A stretch of DNA of 64,000 nt from Caulobacter ginsengisoli (GTDB taxonomy: Bacteria; Pseudomonadota; Alphaproteobacteria; Caulobacterales; Caulobacteraceae), in contig NZ_JAUSVS010000003.1 of assembly GCF_030814835.1 (NCBI RefSeq), positions 124,001 to 188,000 of the forward strand, given 5' to 3'. The position numbers were made by a program, and so were the translations under genes. Each line of letters begins with the position of its first letter. Position 1 is the stretch's first letter. Below, one piece after another: positions 7,741 through 16,866 of this stretch. The notes beneath the pieces were generated by a model that was not told the origin of the DNA, made no database searches, and saw nothing but the letters and a program-made list of their open reading frames with translations.

Positions 7741-9527
7741 CCAGGCCCATCAGGATCGGCGGGGCCGGCGGCTTCCTGGGCGACAGCGCTACCGCCGCGC
7801 CGCAGCTGCTGGCGGCGGGGGTCGACTACCTGGTCCTCGACTACCTGGCCGAGGCGACCATGTCGCTGCTGGCCCGGGCTCAGAAGCGCCAGCCGGAGGG
7901 CGGCTATGCCCGCGACTTCACCGACTGGGTCTGGAAGGACAACCTGCCGGCCCTGAAGGCCGGCGGGGTGAAGGTCGTCACCAATGCCGGCGGCCTCAAC
8001 CCGCGCGCCTGCCGGGCGCGGATGGAAGAACTGGCCGCCGAGGCCGGGCTGTCGTTCAGGATCGCCATCGTCGAGGGGGACGACCTGCGCCCCCGCGCCG
8101 CCGAATTCGCCGCCGAGCACGAGATGTTCACCGGCGCGGCCGCGCCCGATCCGGCCGACATGCTCAGCATCAACGCCTATCTGGGCGCCAAGCCCATCGC
8201 CCAGGCCCTGGCGGCCGGGGCGGACATGGTCATCACCGGGCGGGTGGTGGACTCGGCCCTGGTGCTGGGCCCGCTGGTCCATGAGTTCGGCTGGAGCCTG
8301 GACGACTACGACCGCCTGGCCGCCGGCTCGCTCTGCGGCCATGTGCTGGAATGCGGGGCCCAGGCCACGGGCGGTCTGTTCACCGACTGGGAGGACGTGC
8401 CGGACTGGGCCCATATCGGCTACCCCATCGCCGAATGCGCGGCCGACGGGACCTTCGTGGTCACCAAGCCGGCCGGCAGTGGCGGCCTGGTCGTTCCCGC
8501 CGCCGTGGCCGAGCAGATTCTCTACGAGGTCGGCGATCCGCAGAGCTACGCCCTGCCGGACGTCATCTGCGATTTCACCGGCGTCACCGTCGAGGCGGTC
8601 GGCGAGCATCGGGTGAAGGTCGCCGGCGCCAGAGGCCGCGCCCCATCGGGCTCCTACAAGATCTGCCTGACCCACCAGGACGGCTGGCGGCTGATCGCCC
8701 TGCAGCCCGTCGTGGGCCGTGACGCGGTGCGCAAGGCCGAGCGCCAGGCCGCCGCCGTGCTTGAACGGGTCGAGGAGCTGCTGCGCGCCCGCCAGCTGCC
8801 GCCGTTCCGCGCCGTGCGCATCGAACCGCTTGGGGCGGAATCCAGCTACGGCGCGCAAGGCCGCATGCGCGACACCCGCGAGGTGATCTGCAAGATCGGC
8901 GTCGAGCACGACGACCGCGCCGCCATCGACCTGTTGCTGCGCGAACTCGACAGCCCCACCACCTCGATGTCGGTCGGCACGACCGGCTGGTTCGGCGCCC
9001 GGCCCACGCCGGCCCCGGTGATGCGGGTGTTCTCGACCCTGATCGAGCGTCAATCCGTGTCCGTTCGGGTCGACCTCGACGGTCAGGTCAGCGACTGTCC
9101 GCCCGACACGGTGACCGTCGCGCCGCCGCCGGCTTCGGTCCCAGCCGGCCAGTCGATAGCGCCCGGCGCCGACAGTTTCCCGGTCCCGCTGATCGACCTC
9201 GCCTGGGCCCGTTCGGGCGACAAGGGTGACGCCTTCAACATCGGGGTCATCGCCCGCAAGCCGGAATACCTGCCCTACCTGCGCGCCGCCCTGACCGAAG
9301 AGGCCCTGCTGGCCTTCTTCGCCCATGAGTTCGAGGGCGCGGCCGTCCCCGGGGTGAAGCGCTATGAGGTCCCAGGCCTGAACGCCCTCAACTTCCACCT
9401 GACCCAGTCGCTGGGCGGCGGCCAGATGGCCAGCCTGCGGCTGGATCCCCTGGCCAAGGGCAAGGCGCAGCAACTGCTGGACATGCAGATCCCCGTGCCG
9501 GCCGGGCTGTTCGGGGTGGCGCCCTAA
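7737..9527 (+). CDS. AtuA-family (DUF1446) acyclic terpene utilisation protein
   Basis: A 596-residue protein from a GTG that overlaps the SDR stop. It opens with IRIGGAGGFLGDS, typical of the AtuA core (DUF1446, about residues 4-450). It ends with the separate AtuA C-terminal domain (about 485-590, LAWARSGDKGDAFNIGVI). AtuA is needed for citronellol/geraniol degradation in Pseudomonas, although its exact reaction is unclear. Related fusions occur in many acyl-CoA degradation clusters, so the substrate here may be a branched acid rather than a terpene. Confidence 0.85.
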   Translation: MTRPIRIGGAGGFLGDSATAAPQLLAAGVDYLVLDYLAEATMSLLARAQKRQPEGGYARDFTDWVWKDNLPALKAGGVKVVTNAGGLNPRACRARMEELAAEAGLSFRIAIVEGDDLRPRAAEFAAEHEMFTGAAAPDPADMLSINAYLGAKPIAQALAAGADMVITGRVVDSALVLGPLVHEFGWSLDDYDRLAAGSLCGHVLECGAQATGGLFTDWEDVPDWAHIGYPIAECAADGTFVVTKPAGSGGLVVPAAVAEQILYEVGDPQSYALPDVICDFTGVTVEAVGEHRVKVAGARGRAPSGSYKICLTHQDGWRLIALQPVVGRDAVRKAERQAAAVLERVEELLRARQLPPFRAVRIEPLGAESSYGAQGRMRDTREVICKIGVEHDDRAAIDLLLRELDSPTTSMSVGTTGWFGARPTPAPVMRVFSTLIERQSVSVRVDLDGQVSDCPPDTVTVAPPPASVPAGQSIAPGADSFPVPLIDLAWARSGDKGDAFNIGVIARKPEYLPYLRAALTEEALLAFFAHEFEGAAVPGVKRYEVPGLNALNFHLTQSLGGGQMASLRLDPLAKGKAQQLLDMQIPVPAGLFGVAP

Positions 9528-9538
9528 AAGTCAAAACC

Positions 9539-9567
9539 GAACCTTTCGCCCGGTCTCCGCCTCTTAG
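9539..9567 (+). promoter_or_regulatory. Possible ECF-type promoter of the sigma factor operon
   Basis: GAACC at 9539-9543 and CTCTTA at 9561-9566, 17 bases apart, precede the membrane protein/ECF sigma factor pair. The GAACC element resembles -35 boxes used by many ECF sigma factors, which often autoregulate. Only one copy is visible, so the assignment is tentative. Confidence 0.3.
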
Positions 9568-9590
9568 TCAGCAGGACGAAGGAGAACGAC

Positions 9591-9884
9591 ATGGCCGAAG
9601 ACAACACCCAACGCCTGGATGCGGCCCGCAAGGGCGTGCTCGACCGCATGGAGGCCGGCCGTCGGCTGGTGCGGCTGGCGATCATCGGCGGCGCCATGAC
9701 CGAAGGGCTGTTGCTGGCCCTGGCCGTCGTGCTGGTGGACTGGCACGACAAGGCCCAGATCCTCAGCTTCGTGCTGGCGACCCTGGGCTACAGCGTCATT
9801 GTCTTCGGATTGCTGGCGCTGGCCGGACATGTGACCCGCGCGACCGAGCGGCTGCTGGCAGTGCTGGACGCCGGCCCGCGATGA
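9591..9884 (+). CDS. Small two-helix membrane protein upstream of ECF sigma factor
   Basis: A 97-residue protein with an amphipathic, charged N-terminus (about 1-27) and two hydrophobic helices (about 28-50 and 57-80). AAGGAG precedes the ATG. The stop overlaps the sigma factor start (ATGA), which implies matched expression. Anti-sigma factors are often small membrane proteins encoded next to ECF sigma genes, but they usually sit downstream and carry a recognisable cytoplasmic sigma-binding domain, which is not evident here. Function unknown. Confidence 0.7.
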   Translation: MAEDNTQRLDAARKGVLDRMEAGRRLVRLAIIGGAMTEGLLLALAVVLVDWHDKAQILSFVLATLGYSVIVFGLLALAGHVTRATERLLAVLDAGPR

Positions 9885-10444
9885 GCCCACCGGAGGTTTC
9901 CAACGCGGCCAGGACGCTGCTGGTCGCCCGCGCCCAGTCCGGCAACCGCGCTGCCCTGGACGAACTTCTGCGGCAGCATCAGCAGGCCCTGTTTCTTCAC
10001 GCGCGGACGATTACCGGCAACCGCGACGACGCTTTCGACGCGCTGCAGGACGCCCTGCTGCTGATCGCCCGCCGGCTGGGCGGGCTGCGCGATCCGCGCT
10101 GGTTCCGCGCCTGGGCTTACCGGATCACCACCCGCGAGGCGGTTCGCCGGCTGAAGGGCGAGCGGCGGCTGCAGATGCTGCGGGAAGACGAGTCCAAGGC
10201 CGTGAACATCGCCCCCGACCCTGGCGATGGCCGCCTGGACCAGGCGATGGCCCTGGCGGAGGCGCAGCTGGCGAAGCTGTCCCCGGCCGCCCAGGTGGCC
10301 ATGCGGCTGCACTATCTGGACTCGCTCAGCTTCGTGGAGATCAGCGAAGCCCTGGAACTGCCGATCGGCACGGTGAAGTCGCGGGTCTCGGACGGACTGC
10401 GACAGCTTCGCCTGGCGATGAGCGGGGCGGCGGACCCGGGTTGA
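9881..10444 (+). CDS. ECF-type RNA polymerase sigma factor (sigma-70 family)
   Basis: A 187-residue protein with the two ECF domains. Region 2 spans about residues 30-95 (DAFDALQDALLLIARRL..RWFRAWAYRI). Region 4 spans about 125-180 (LDSLSFVEISEALELPIGTV), with the helix-turn-helix ending in KSRVSDGLRQL. It redirects RNA polymerase to a dedicated promoter set. The start overlaps the stop of the upstream membrane protein, which may control it. No zinc-binding anti-sigma gene is nearby. Confidence 0.9.
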   Translation: MSPPEVSNAARTLLVARAQSGNRAALDELLRQHQQALFLHARTITGNRDDAFDALQDALLLIARRLGGLRDPRWFRAWAYRITTREAVRRLKGERRLQMLREDESKAVNIAPDPGDGRLDQAMALAEAQLAKLSPAAQVAMRLHYLDSLSFVEISEALELPIGTVKSRVSDGLRQLRLAMSGAADPG

Positions 10445-10590
10445 GGGCGGGGTGTCCCGTTGGGACAACTGCGCATGGACATCCCCAATCCACATGCCAT
10501 GCTGCCGGCGCGTCTTCCCGCCAGGGAAGGCGAGCACGAACAGGACATGCGGGCGTCATAGCCGCGGCTGCCAACAGAACTGGATCGTCC

Positions 10591-11646
10591 GTGACCCACC
10601 CCGCCCACCTGCTGTCCGTGGCCACCGCCGCCCCGCCGCACATCCTGGTTCAGACGGATGTCGAGGCCGCCGCCCAGCAGATATTCGGCGCGCGCTACGC
10701 CAGTTTCAGCCGCATGGCCAAGGTGTTCGGGACCACGGGCATCCGCAAACGCCACAGCGTGCGGCCCATCGAATGGTTCACGCAAGCGCGCGGCTGGCCC
10801 GAGCGGACGGCGGCCTATCTGGAAGGCGCGCTGGGCCTCTTCATCGACTCGTCCCGCGCCGCCCTGGACAAGGCCCGGCTCAAGGCCGACCAGGTCGACA
10901 TCGTCGTCACCGTCTCCTCCACCGGCATCGCCACCCCCAGCCTGGAGGCCCAGGCCATGGGCGCCATGGGTTTCCGGCCCGACATTCAGCGCGTGCCGGT
11001 GTTCGGCCTGGGCTGCGGGGGCGGCACGGCCGGCTTCGCCATCGCCGCCAAGCTGGCGGAGGCCAATCCGGGGGCCGTGGTGCTGCTGGTGGTGGTCGAG
11101 CTCTGCACCCTGTCCTTCCGCCTGGACGAGCTGACCAAGGCTAACATGGTCGCCACCGCCCTGTTCGGCGACGGCGGGGCCGCCTGTGTGCTCAGGGCCG
11201 GACCCGGCGAGGGCCTGGCCCAGGTGCAGGGCAGCGGCCAGCACACCTGGGCCGACACGCTCGACATCATGGGCTGGCGGGTCGATCCGGAGGGTTTCGG
11301 GGTAATCTTCGCCCAGGCCATCCCGCCCTTCGCCGAGGCCAATATGGGCCCGGCCGTGGACGGCATGCTGGGCCGGCTGAACCTGGCCCGCGGCGATATC
11401 GACCGCTACATCTGCCATCCCGGCGGGACCAAGGTGCTGACCGCCCTGGAACTGGCGCTGAACATCGAGCAGGGCTCGCTGGACGACGAGCGTGAGGTGC
11501 TGGCCGACTACGGCAACATGTCCGCCCCCACCGTGCTGTTCGTGCTGGAGCGGCAGCTGGCCAAGGGGCTGCCCAAACAGTCGGCCCTGCTGGCCCTGGG
11601 GCCGGGCTTCAGCGCCAGCTGCGCCGTGCTCAAGGCGGCGGCTTGA
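10591..11646 (+). CDS. Type III polyketide synthase (chalcone/stilbene synthase family)
   Basis: A 351-residue homodimeric-type ketosynthase with the full catalytic triad: C142 in GLGCGGGTAG, H276 in CHPGGTKVL and N309 in YGNMSAPTVLFVL. Such enzymes extend acyl-CoA starters with malonyl-CoA to make alkylpyrones, alkylresorcinols or phloroglucinols. The GTG at 10591 gives the normal family length; the frame is open further upstream but that part has no family similarity. The next gene begins on a TTG overlapping this stop. Synthase plus methyltransferase resembles the Bacillus BpsA-BpsB pair that makes alkylpyrone methyl ethers, so a methylated alkylpyrone-like lipid is the likeliest product (inference). 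Confidence 0.92.
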   Translation: MTHPAHLLSVATAAPPHILVQTDVEAAAQQIFGARYASFSRMAKVFGTTGIRKRHSVRPIEWFTQARGWPERTAAYLEGALGLFIDSSRAALDKARLKADQVDIVVTVSSTGIATPSLEAQAMGAMGFRPDIQRVPVFGLGCGGGTAGFAIAAKLAEANPGAVVLLVVVELCTLSFRLDELTKANMVATALFGDGGAACVLRAGPGEGLAQVQGSGQHTWADTLDIMGWRVDPEGFGVIFAQAIPPFAEANMGPAVDGMLGRLNLARGDIDRYICHPGGTKVLTALELALNIEQGSLDDEREVLADYGNMSAPTVLFVLERQLAKGLPKQSALLALGPGFSASCAVLKAAA

Positions 11647-12134
11647 TCGGGGCGGTCGCCCTGCTGGCCTATATCACCGCCGAGCGGGCGGCCGAGCCGC
11701 TGATCGCGGCCCGCAACGACAAGGGCCTGCTGGCGCGGGGCGGGGTGGTACATGCCGAGCCGCTGTTTCCGCTGATCCTGGCCCTGCATGTAGCCTGGCT
11801 GGCCGGCCTGTGGTGGCTGGCCTGGGATAGGCCGATGAACCTCGTCTGGCTGGCCGTGTTCGGCGTCCTGCAGGTCCTGCGCTTCTGGGTGATGGCCGCC
11901 CTGGGGTCGCGCTGGACCACCCGGATCATCACCGTGCCGGGCGAGACCCTGGTCCGCACCGGGCCCTATCGTTATCTCAGGCATCCCAACTACTGGGTGG
12001 TGGTCGGCGAGATCGCCGTCCTGCCGCTGGTCTTCGGCTTGCCGGTCTTCGCGGCGGTGTTTTCGGTGCTGAACGCGGCGGCCCTGATCATCCGCGCCGG
12101 CATCGAAGACCGCGCCTTGGCGGACCTGCGATGA
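11643..12134 (+). CDS. Isoprenylcysteine carboxyl methyltransferase (ICMT) family protein
   Basis: A 163-residue membrane protein with about five hydrophobic segments and the ICMT signature TGPYRYLRHPNYWVVVGE (about residues 103-120), which forms the S-adenosylmethionine site. It starts at TTG overlapping the polyketide synthase stop and ends on the ATGA of the exporter gene. ICMT-like proteins next to type III synthases, such as Bacillus BpsB/YpbQ, O-methylate the polyketide. That is the probable role here. Confidence 0.85.
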   Translation: MIGAVALLAYITAERAAEPLIAARNDKGLLARGGVVHAEPLFPLILALHVAWLAGLWWLAWDRPMNLVWLAVFGVLQVLRFWVMAALGSRWTTRIITVPGETLVRTGPYRYLRHPNYWVVVGEIAVLPLVFGLPVFAAVFSVLNAAALIIRAGIEDRALADLR

Positions 12135-13696
12135 CCGCCGCCCCCGCCGAGGAAAAGGCCGCCGGTCCGCTCGTCTGGGCCGGGTTCGCCATGATGTGCG
12201 TGGGCATGTTCATGGCCATCCTGGACATCCAGGTGGTGGCGACATCGCTCCCCACCATCCAGAGCGCCCTGGGCATCCGTCCCGACCAGATGAGCTGGGT
12301 GCAGACCGCCTATCTGATCGCCGAGATCATCGCCATTCCGCTGACCGGCTTTTTGACCCGGGTGCTGACCATGCGCTGGCTGTTCGTCGCAGCCGTCAGC
12401 GTCTTCACCCTGGCCTCGATCGGTTGCGCCGCGAGCTCCAGCTTCGAGACCCTGATCGCCTGGCGGGTCTTGCAGGGCTTCAGCGGCGGCACCCTGATCC
12501 CGGCGGTGTTCTCGGCGGTCTTCCTGCTGTTTCCGGCCCGCCAGGAGGCCCTGGCCACCACCATCGCCGGTGTCCTCGCCGTTCTGGCGCCTACGGTCGG
12601 CCCCATCGCTGGCGGCTGGATCACCAGCACCTACAGCTGGCACTGGCTGTTCCTGATCAATGTCGCGCCGGGCGTCATCTCGGCCGTCGGCGCGGTGGTG
12701 CTGCTGCGCAAGGCGCGGCCGGACTGGGGCTCAGCCCGGGCGGTCGACCTGCTGGCGCTGGTGCTGATGGGGCTGGCGCTGTCGAGCCTGGAGATCGCCC
12801 TCAAGGAAGCGCCCGGCCGGGGCTGGACCTCGGCCCTGGTGCTGTCGCTGCTGGCGACCGCCGCCGTCTGCGGCGCGACCTTCGCCTGGCGGACGCTGCG
12901 GCGCAGCCCGCCGATCGTCGAACTGCGGACCCTGGCCGACCCAAGGTTCGCGGTGGCCTGCCTGCTGAGCTTCGTACTGGGGATCGGCCTGTTCGGCTCG
13001 ACCTATCTGATGCCGGTCTTCCTGGCCCTCGTGCGCGGCCATTCCGCCGTGGAGATCGGCGCGATCATGCTGGTCACCGGCGTCGCCCAGCTGGCCACCG
13101 CGCCGCTGGCGGTGTTCCTGGAGCGGCGGGTCGATGCGCGGCTGCTGGCGGCGGCGGGTTTCGTCCTGTTCGCCATCGGCCTGGCGATGAGCAGCCAGCA
13201 GGACGCCGGCACCGACTTCAAGGAGATGTTCTGGCCGCAGATCGTCCGCGGCGTGGCGATCATGTTCTGCCTGCTGCCGCCGACCCGGCTGGCCCTGGGC
13301 CACCTGCCGGCCGACCGCATCCCCGACGCCAGCGGCCTCTTCAACCTGATGCGCAACCTCGGCGGGGCCATCGGCATCGCCCTGATCGACACCGTCATCT
13401 ACAGCCGCGCGCCCGAGCATGGCCGGCTGATCGCCGACCTGCTGCGCAAGGGCGATGTGGCCACGGCCAAGCTGGTCGGCATCCCGCTCGACCTGTTCCA
13501 GGCCCAGATCGGCCAGCCGGTCGACGCCGACACAGAGGCGATGGTGCGGCCGATGGTCGAGAGCCTGGCCCTGGCCCAGGCCATCAACGACGCCTGGCTG
13601 CTGGTGGCCGCCCTGACCCTGGCGGCGACGCTCGGTCTGATCCTGGTCGCCAGGGGCGCCAGGCCGTCCCTGGATCGTGTGGTCGCCCACCCCTGA
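12131..13696 (+). CDS. DHA2-family MFS drug/efflux transporter
   Basis: A 521-residue, 14-helix major facilitator of the EmrB/DHA2 type. The first helix carries LDIQVVATSLPTIQ, a variant of the LDxTIVNVALP motif of this group, and motif C (GPIAGGWI) is in helix 5. It overlaps the methyltransferase gene by four bases. It is a likely proton-driven exporter for the polyketide product or a self-protection pump. Confidence 0.88.
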   Translation: MTAAPAEEKAAGPLVWAGFAMMCVGMFMAILDIQVVATSLPTIQSALGIRPDQMSWVQTAYLIAEIIAIPLTGFLTRVLTMRWLFVAAVSVFTLASIGCAASSSFETLIAWRVLQGFSGGTLIPAVFSAVFLLFPARQEALATTIAGVLAVLAPTVGPIAGGWITSTYSWHWLFLINVAPGVISAVGAVVLLRKARPDWGSARAVDLLALVLMGLALSSLEIALKEAPGRGWTSALVLSLLATAAVCGATFAWRTLRRSPPIVELRTLADPRFAVACLLSFVLGIGLFGSTYLMPVFLALVRGHSAVEIGAIMLVTGVAQLATAPLAVFLERRVDARLLAAAGFVLFAIGLAMSSQQDAGTDFKEMFWPQIVRGVAIMFCLLPPTRLALGHLPADRIPDASGLFNLMRNLGGAIGIALIDTVIYSRAPEHGRLIADLLRKGDVATAKLVGIPLDLFQAQIGQPVDADTEAMVRPMVESLALAQAINDAWLLVAALTLAATLGLILVARGARPSLDRVVAHP

Positions 13697-13757
13697 GCCA
13701 ATCGGGCGTCGACCCGGCGGGCAAATCGTGGCTGGCTAGGCCCTAAGGGGCGAGACG

Positions 13758-14867
13758 ATGAAAACGGGCGTTGTTCTGGTCGGGGCGGGCCATGCGCACC
13801 TGCTGGCGCTGCGGCAGGCCGACGCCTTTCGCCGGGCCGGAGTCGGGCTGACCCTGATCGCCCCGCCGGTGTTCCGCTATTCGGGCGCCGCCACCGGGGT
13901 GCTGAGCGGCGCCCTCGGTCTGGAGGCGATGGAGGTCGACGTGGCCCGCCTCGCCCGGGCGCTGAAGGTCGCTTACCGCCCGGTCGAGGTCACCGCCGTA
14001 GACCGGTCCGCCCGGCGGCTGAGCCTGAGCAATGGCTCCAGCCTCGGCTACGACGCCGTCTCCTTCAACATCGGCAGCGGCATCCGCCTGCCGGCCGGGT
14101 TCGAGGTCGGGCCGCCGCAGCGGGTCTGGCCGGTCAAGCCGCTGGCCAACCTCATCGCCCTGCACCAGCACCTGCGCGAAGAGATAGCCCGCACCGGCCG
14201 CTGTCCGCCCCTGGTCGTGGCCGGCGGCGGGGCGACAGGGCTGGAGGTGGCCGCCGTGCTGGCGGGCCTCATCGCGCGGTTGGGCGCGGCCCCAGACCTG
14301 ACCCTGGTGCTGCCCGACCCAGGCCTGCCCTGGGCCCCGCCCAAGGCGGCGGCCCGGCTGCGGGACAATCTCACCCGGCGCGGCGTACGGCTGGTCGAGG
14401 GACGGGTGGCCGGAGCGGGGGCGGGCCATTGCCGGCTGCAGTCCGGCGAGGCGCTGGCCTGCCACGACCTGGTGCTGGCCACCGGCCTGCAGGCGCCGGG
14501 CCTGATGGCCAGCCTGGGCCTGCCGACCGATGCGCGGGGCCGGCTGGTGGTTGGCGCGGACCTGCGCGCGGCCGACGACCCGGCCGTCTTCGCCGCCGGG
14601 GACTGCGCAGTCATCGACGGCGAGGCCCGGCCCTTCGCCGGCGTGTTCGGGGTTCGCGCCGCCCCGGTGCTGGCCGCCAACCTGCTGGGCGGGACGAAAA
14701 CCTACCGTCCGCAGCGGCGCTGGCTGGCCATTCTCGACCTCGGCGACGGCCAGGGTTTCGCCCGGCGGGGCGGCTTCTGGAGCCTCGGAAAAGCCGCCCT
14801 GGCCTGGAAACGCGCCCTCGATCGGCGGTTTATCAACAGCATCCGCGCCTTTTCCGCCCGACTGTGA
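13758..14867 (+). CDS. FAD-dependent pyridine nucleotide-disulfide-type oxidoreductase
   Basis: A 369-residue flavoprotein. It starts VVLVGAGHAHLLALR (FAD site), has VAGGGATGLEVAAVLAG (NAD(P)H site, about 151-167) and VFAAGDCAVI (second FAD motif, about 279). It lacks a redox CxxC pair and resembles the NDH-2-like oxidoreductases also found fused to selenophosphate synthase, but no SelD domain is present. GGGGCGAG lies ahead of the ATG. It sits 61 bases after the exporter and completes the type III polyketide cluster, perhaps tailoring the product. Confidence 0.8.
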   Translation: MKTGVVLVGAGHAHLLALRQADAFRRAGVGLTLIAPPVFRYSGAATGVLSGALGLEAMEVDVARLARALKVAYRPVEVTAVDRSARRLSLSNGSSLGYDAVSFNIGSGIRLPAGFEVGPPQRVWPVKPLANLIALHQHLREEIARTGRCPPLVVAGGGATGLEVAAVLAGLIARLGAAPDLTLVLPDPGLPWAPPKAAARLRDNLTRRGVRLVEGRVAGAGAGHCRLQSGEALACHDLVLATGLQAPGLMASLGLPTDARGRLVVGADLRAADDPAVFAAGDCAVIDGEARPFAGVFGVRAAPVLAANLLGGTKTYRPQRRWLAILDLGDGQGFARRGGFWSLGKAALAWKRALDRRFINSIRAFSARL

Positions 14868-14928
14868 TAGAGGCTCGCGTCCATCACGCCCGGCTCCCGT
14901 TCGCGCCTGGGCGGCTACAGGATATTCA

Positions 14929-16866
14929 ATGCCCTTTCCCGTCACCCACCCGGCCCTGGCGTCCGCGCTGGCCGCTCAAGGCTATGCCGAGCCGACCCCC
15001 GTCCAATCCGCCGTGCTCGAGGCGCCCGAAGGCCGCGACCTGCTGGTCTCGGCCCAGACCGGGTCCGGCAAGACCGTCGCCTTCGGCCTGGCCGCCGCCG
15101 GTCCCTTGTTGGGCGAGGCCGAGTATTTCGAGCGCGCGGGCCTGCCGCTCTGCCTCTGCATCGCCCCCACCCGTGAACTGGCCATCCAGGTCAGCCGCGA
15201 ACTGACCTGGCTCTACGCCAAGGCCGGCGCCCGGGTCGTCACCTGCGTCGGCGGCATGGATGCGCGCCAGGAGCAGCGCGCCCTGGCCAATGGCGCCCAC
15301 ATCGTCGTCGGCACCCCCGGCCGCCTGAAAGACCACCTGGAGCGCGGCAATCTCGACCTGACGGAGGTGCGCGTCGCCGTGCTCGACGAGGCCGACGAGA
15401 TGCTCGACATGGGCTTCCGCGAAGACCTCGAGGAAATCCTCGACGCCACGCCGACGACCCGCGTGACGCTGCTGTTCTCGGCGACGCTGGCCAAGGACAT
15501 CGTCACCCTGGCCCGCCGCTATCAGAACGACGCCTTCCGCATCGACACCAGCCGCCGGGAAGAGGCCCACGCCGACATCGAATACAAGGTGGTCCGCGTC
15601 GCCCCCAACGAGATCGAGAACGCCGTCGTCAACGTGCTGCGCTACTACGAGGCGCCCGGGGCCCTGGTGTTCTGCGCCACCCGCGAGGCGGTCCGCCACC
15701 TCTACGGCGCCCTGCGCGAGCGCGGCTTCTCGGCCGTGACCTTGTCGGGTGAGCTCTCGCAGAAGGACCGGTCCGACGCCCTGCAATCGCTGCGCGACGG
15801 CCATGCCCGCATCTGCGTGGCCACCGACGTGGCGGCGCGCGGGCTGGACCTGCCGGATCTGGCCCTGGTCATCCATGCCGAGATTCCGACCAACAAGGCC
15901 GGGCTGCTGCACCGCTCCGGCCGCACCGGCCGGGCCGGCCGCAAGGGCGTCTCGGTGCTGATCGCCCCGCACAATAAGCGCCGCAAGGTCGAGATGCTGC
16001 TCAACTCGGCCAATATCGAGGCCGAATGGGACGGCGCCCCGACCGCCGACCATATCCGCGCCAAGGACCAGCAGCGGATGCTGGAGGACCCGATCCTCAA
16101 CGCCGAATCGACGCCGGAAGACCTGGAACTGGCCCGCCGCATCCTGGCCGAACGCAGCCCGGAAGCGGTCGCCGCCGCCCTGATCCGCCTGCACCGCTCG
16201 CGCCTGCCCGAGCCGGAAGAGATGTTCGACGCCGTCAGCGAATACCGGCCCGGCCCCAAGACCTATCAGGAGGGCGAACGCGTCCCCTACGACCGCGAGA
16301 AGGACGGGGTTGGCGCCAACGCCGCCTGGTTCCGCCTGCCGATCGGCCGCGAGAAGAACGCCGATCCCAAATGGCTGATCCCGCTGATCTGCCGCCTGGG
16401 CCATGTGACCAAGAAGGAGATCGGCGCGATCCGCATCTTCCCGCGCGAGACCAAGTTCGAGATCAGCAAGGACGTCGAGGCCCGCTTCCTGGAAGCCATC
16501 AAGGCGGCCAGCGCCGAGGGCGACATGCGGATCGAACCGGCCGGCGCCCCGACGCCGCAGGGGTCTCGTCCGTCCGGGCCTCGCCCCGAGCGCGGACCGC
16601 GGCCGGAAGGCAAGCTGTACGAGGGCAAGAAGCCTTACGAGGGGAAGAAGCCGTACGAAGGCAAACCTTATGAGGGCAAGAAGCCTTTCGAGGGCAAGAA
16701 ACCCTATGAAGGGAAGAAGCCCTACGAAGGCGCCAAGCCGTATGAAGGCAAGAAGCCCTACGAGAAGAAGGCTGGCGGGCCTCGCCCGGACAAGCCTCGG
16801 GTCGAAGGCGGCTATCGGCCGGAAACCGACAGGACCCCGCCCAAGTTTCGCAAGTCCAAGCCCTAG
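14929..16866 (+). CDS. DEAD-box ATP-dependent RNA helicase with repetitive tail
   Basis: A 645-residue helicase. It has the Q motif around 19-26, AQTGSGKT 42-49, PTRELA, TPGR, DEAD 153-156, SAT 184-186 and motif VI HRSGRTGRAG. A DbpA/CsdA-type RNA-binding domain lies around 465-545 (ADPKWLIPLICRLGHV and following). The tail is a lysine-rich array of nine YEGKKP-like units. The ATG at 14929 gives the standard helicase N-terminus; longer upstream starts lie inside the preceding gene. Likely role: ribosome assembly, RNA decay or cold adaptation. The stop overlaps the end of bioD by four bases. Confidence 0.93.
   Translation: MPFPVTHPALASALAAQGYAEPTPVQSAVLEAPEGRDLLVSAQTGSGKTVAFGLAAAGPLLGEAEYFERAGLPLCLCIAPTRELAIQVSRELTWLYAKAGARVVTCVGGMDARQEQRALANGAHIVVGTPGRLKDHLERGNLDLTEVRVAVLDEADEMLDMGFREDLEEILDATPTTRVTLLFSATLAKDIVTLARRYQNDAFRIDTSRREEAHADIEYKVVRVAPNEIENAVVNVLRYYEAPGALVFCATREAVRHLYGALRERGFSAVTLSGELSQKDRSDALQSLRDGHARICVATDVAARGLDLPDLALVIHAEIPTNKAGLLHRSGRTGRAGRKGVSVLIAPHNKRRKVEMLLNSANIEAEWDGAPTADHIRAKDQQRMLEDPILNAESTPEDLELARRILAERSPEAVAAALIRLHRSRLPEPEEMFDAVSEYRPGPKTYQEGERVPYDREKDGVGANAAWFRLPIGREKNADPKWLIPLICRLGHVTKKEIGAIRIFPRETKFEISKDVEARFLEAIKAASAEGDMRIEPAGAPTPQGSRPSGPRPERGPRPEGKLYEGKKPYEGKKPYEGKPYEGKKPFEGKKPYEGKKPYEGAKPYEGKKPYEKKAGGPRPDKPRVEGGYRPETDRTPPKFRKSKP
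16615..16775 (+). repeat. In-gene tandem repeat coding for YEGKKP units
   Basis: Roughly 18-base units (one shortened to 15) repeat about nine times inside the helicase gene and encode YEGKKP with small variations (KLYEGKK, YEGKP, FEGKKP, YEGAKP). Codons differ between copies (TAC/TAT, GAG/GAA, GGC/GGG), so the protein pattern is better kept than the DNA. This suggests selection on the basic, aromatic tail. Confidence 0.85.

Noticed and set aside
16615..16775. Repeat array considered as a CRISPR-like or minisatellite element
   Set aside because: It stays in frame inside the helicase gene, has no spacers and encodes a regular peptide repeat.
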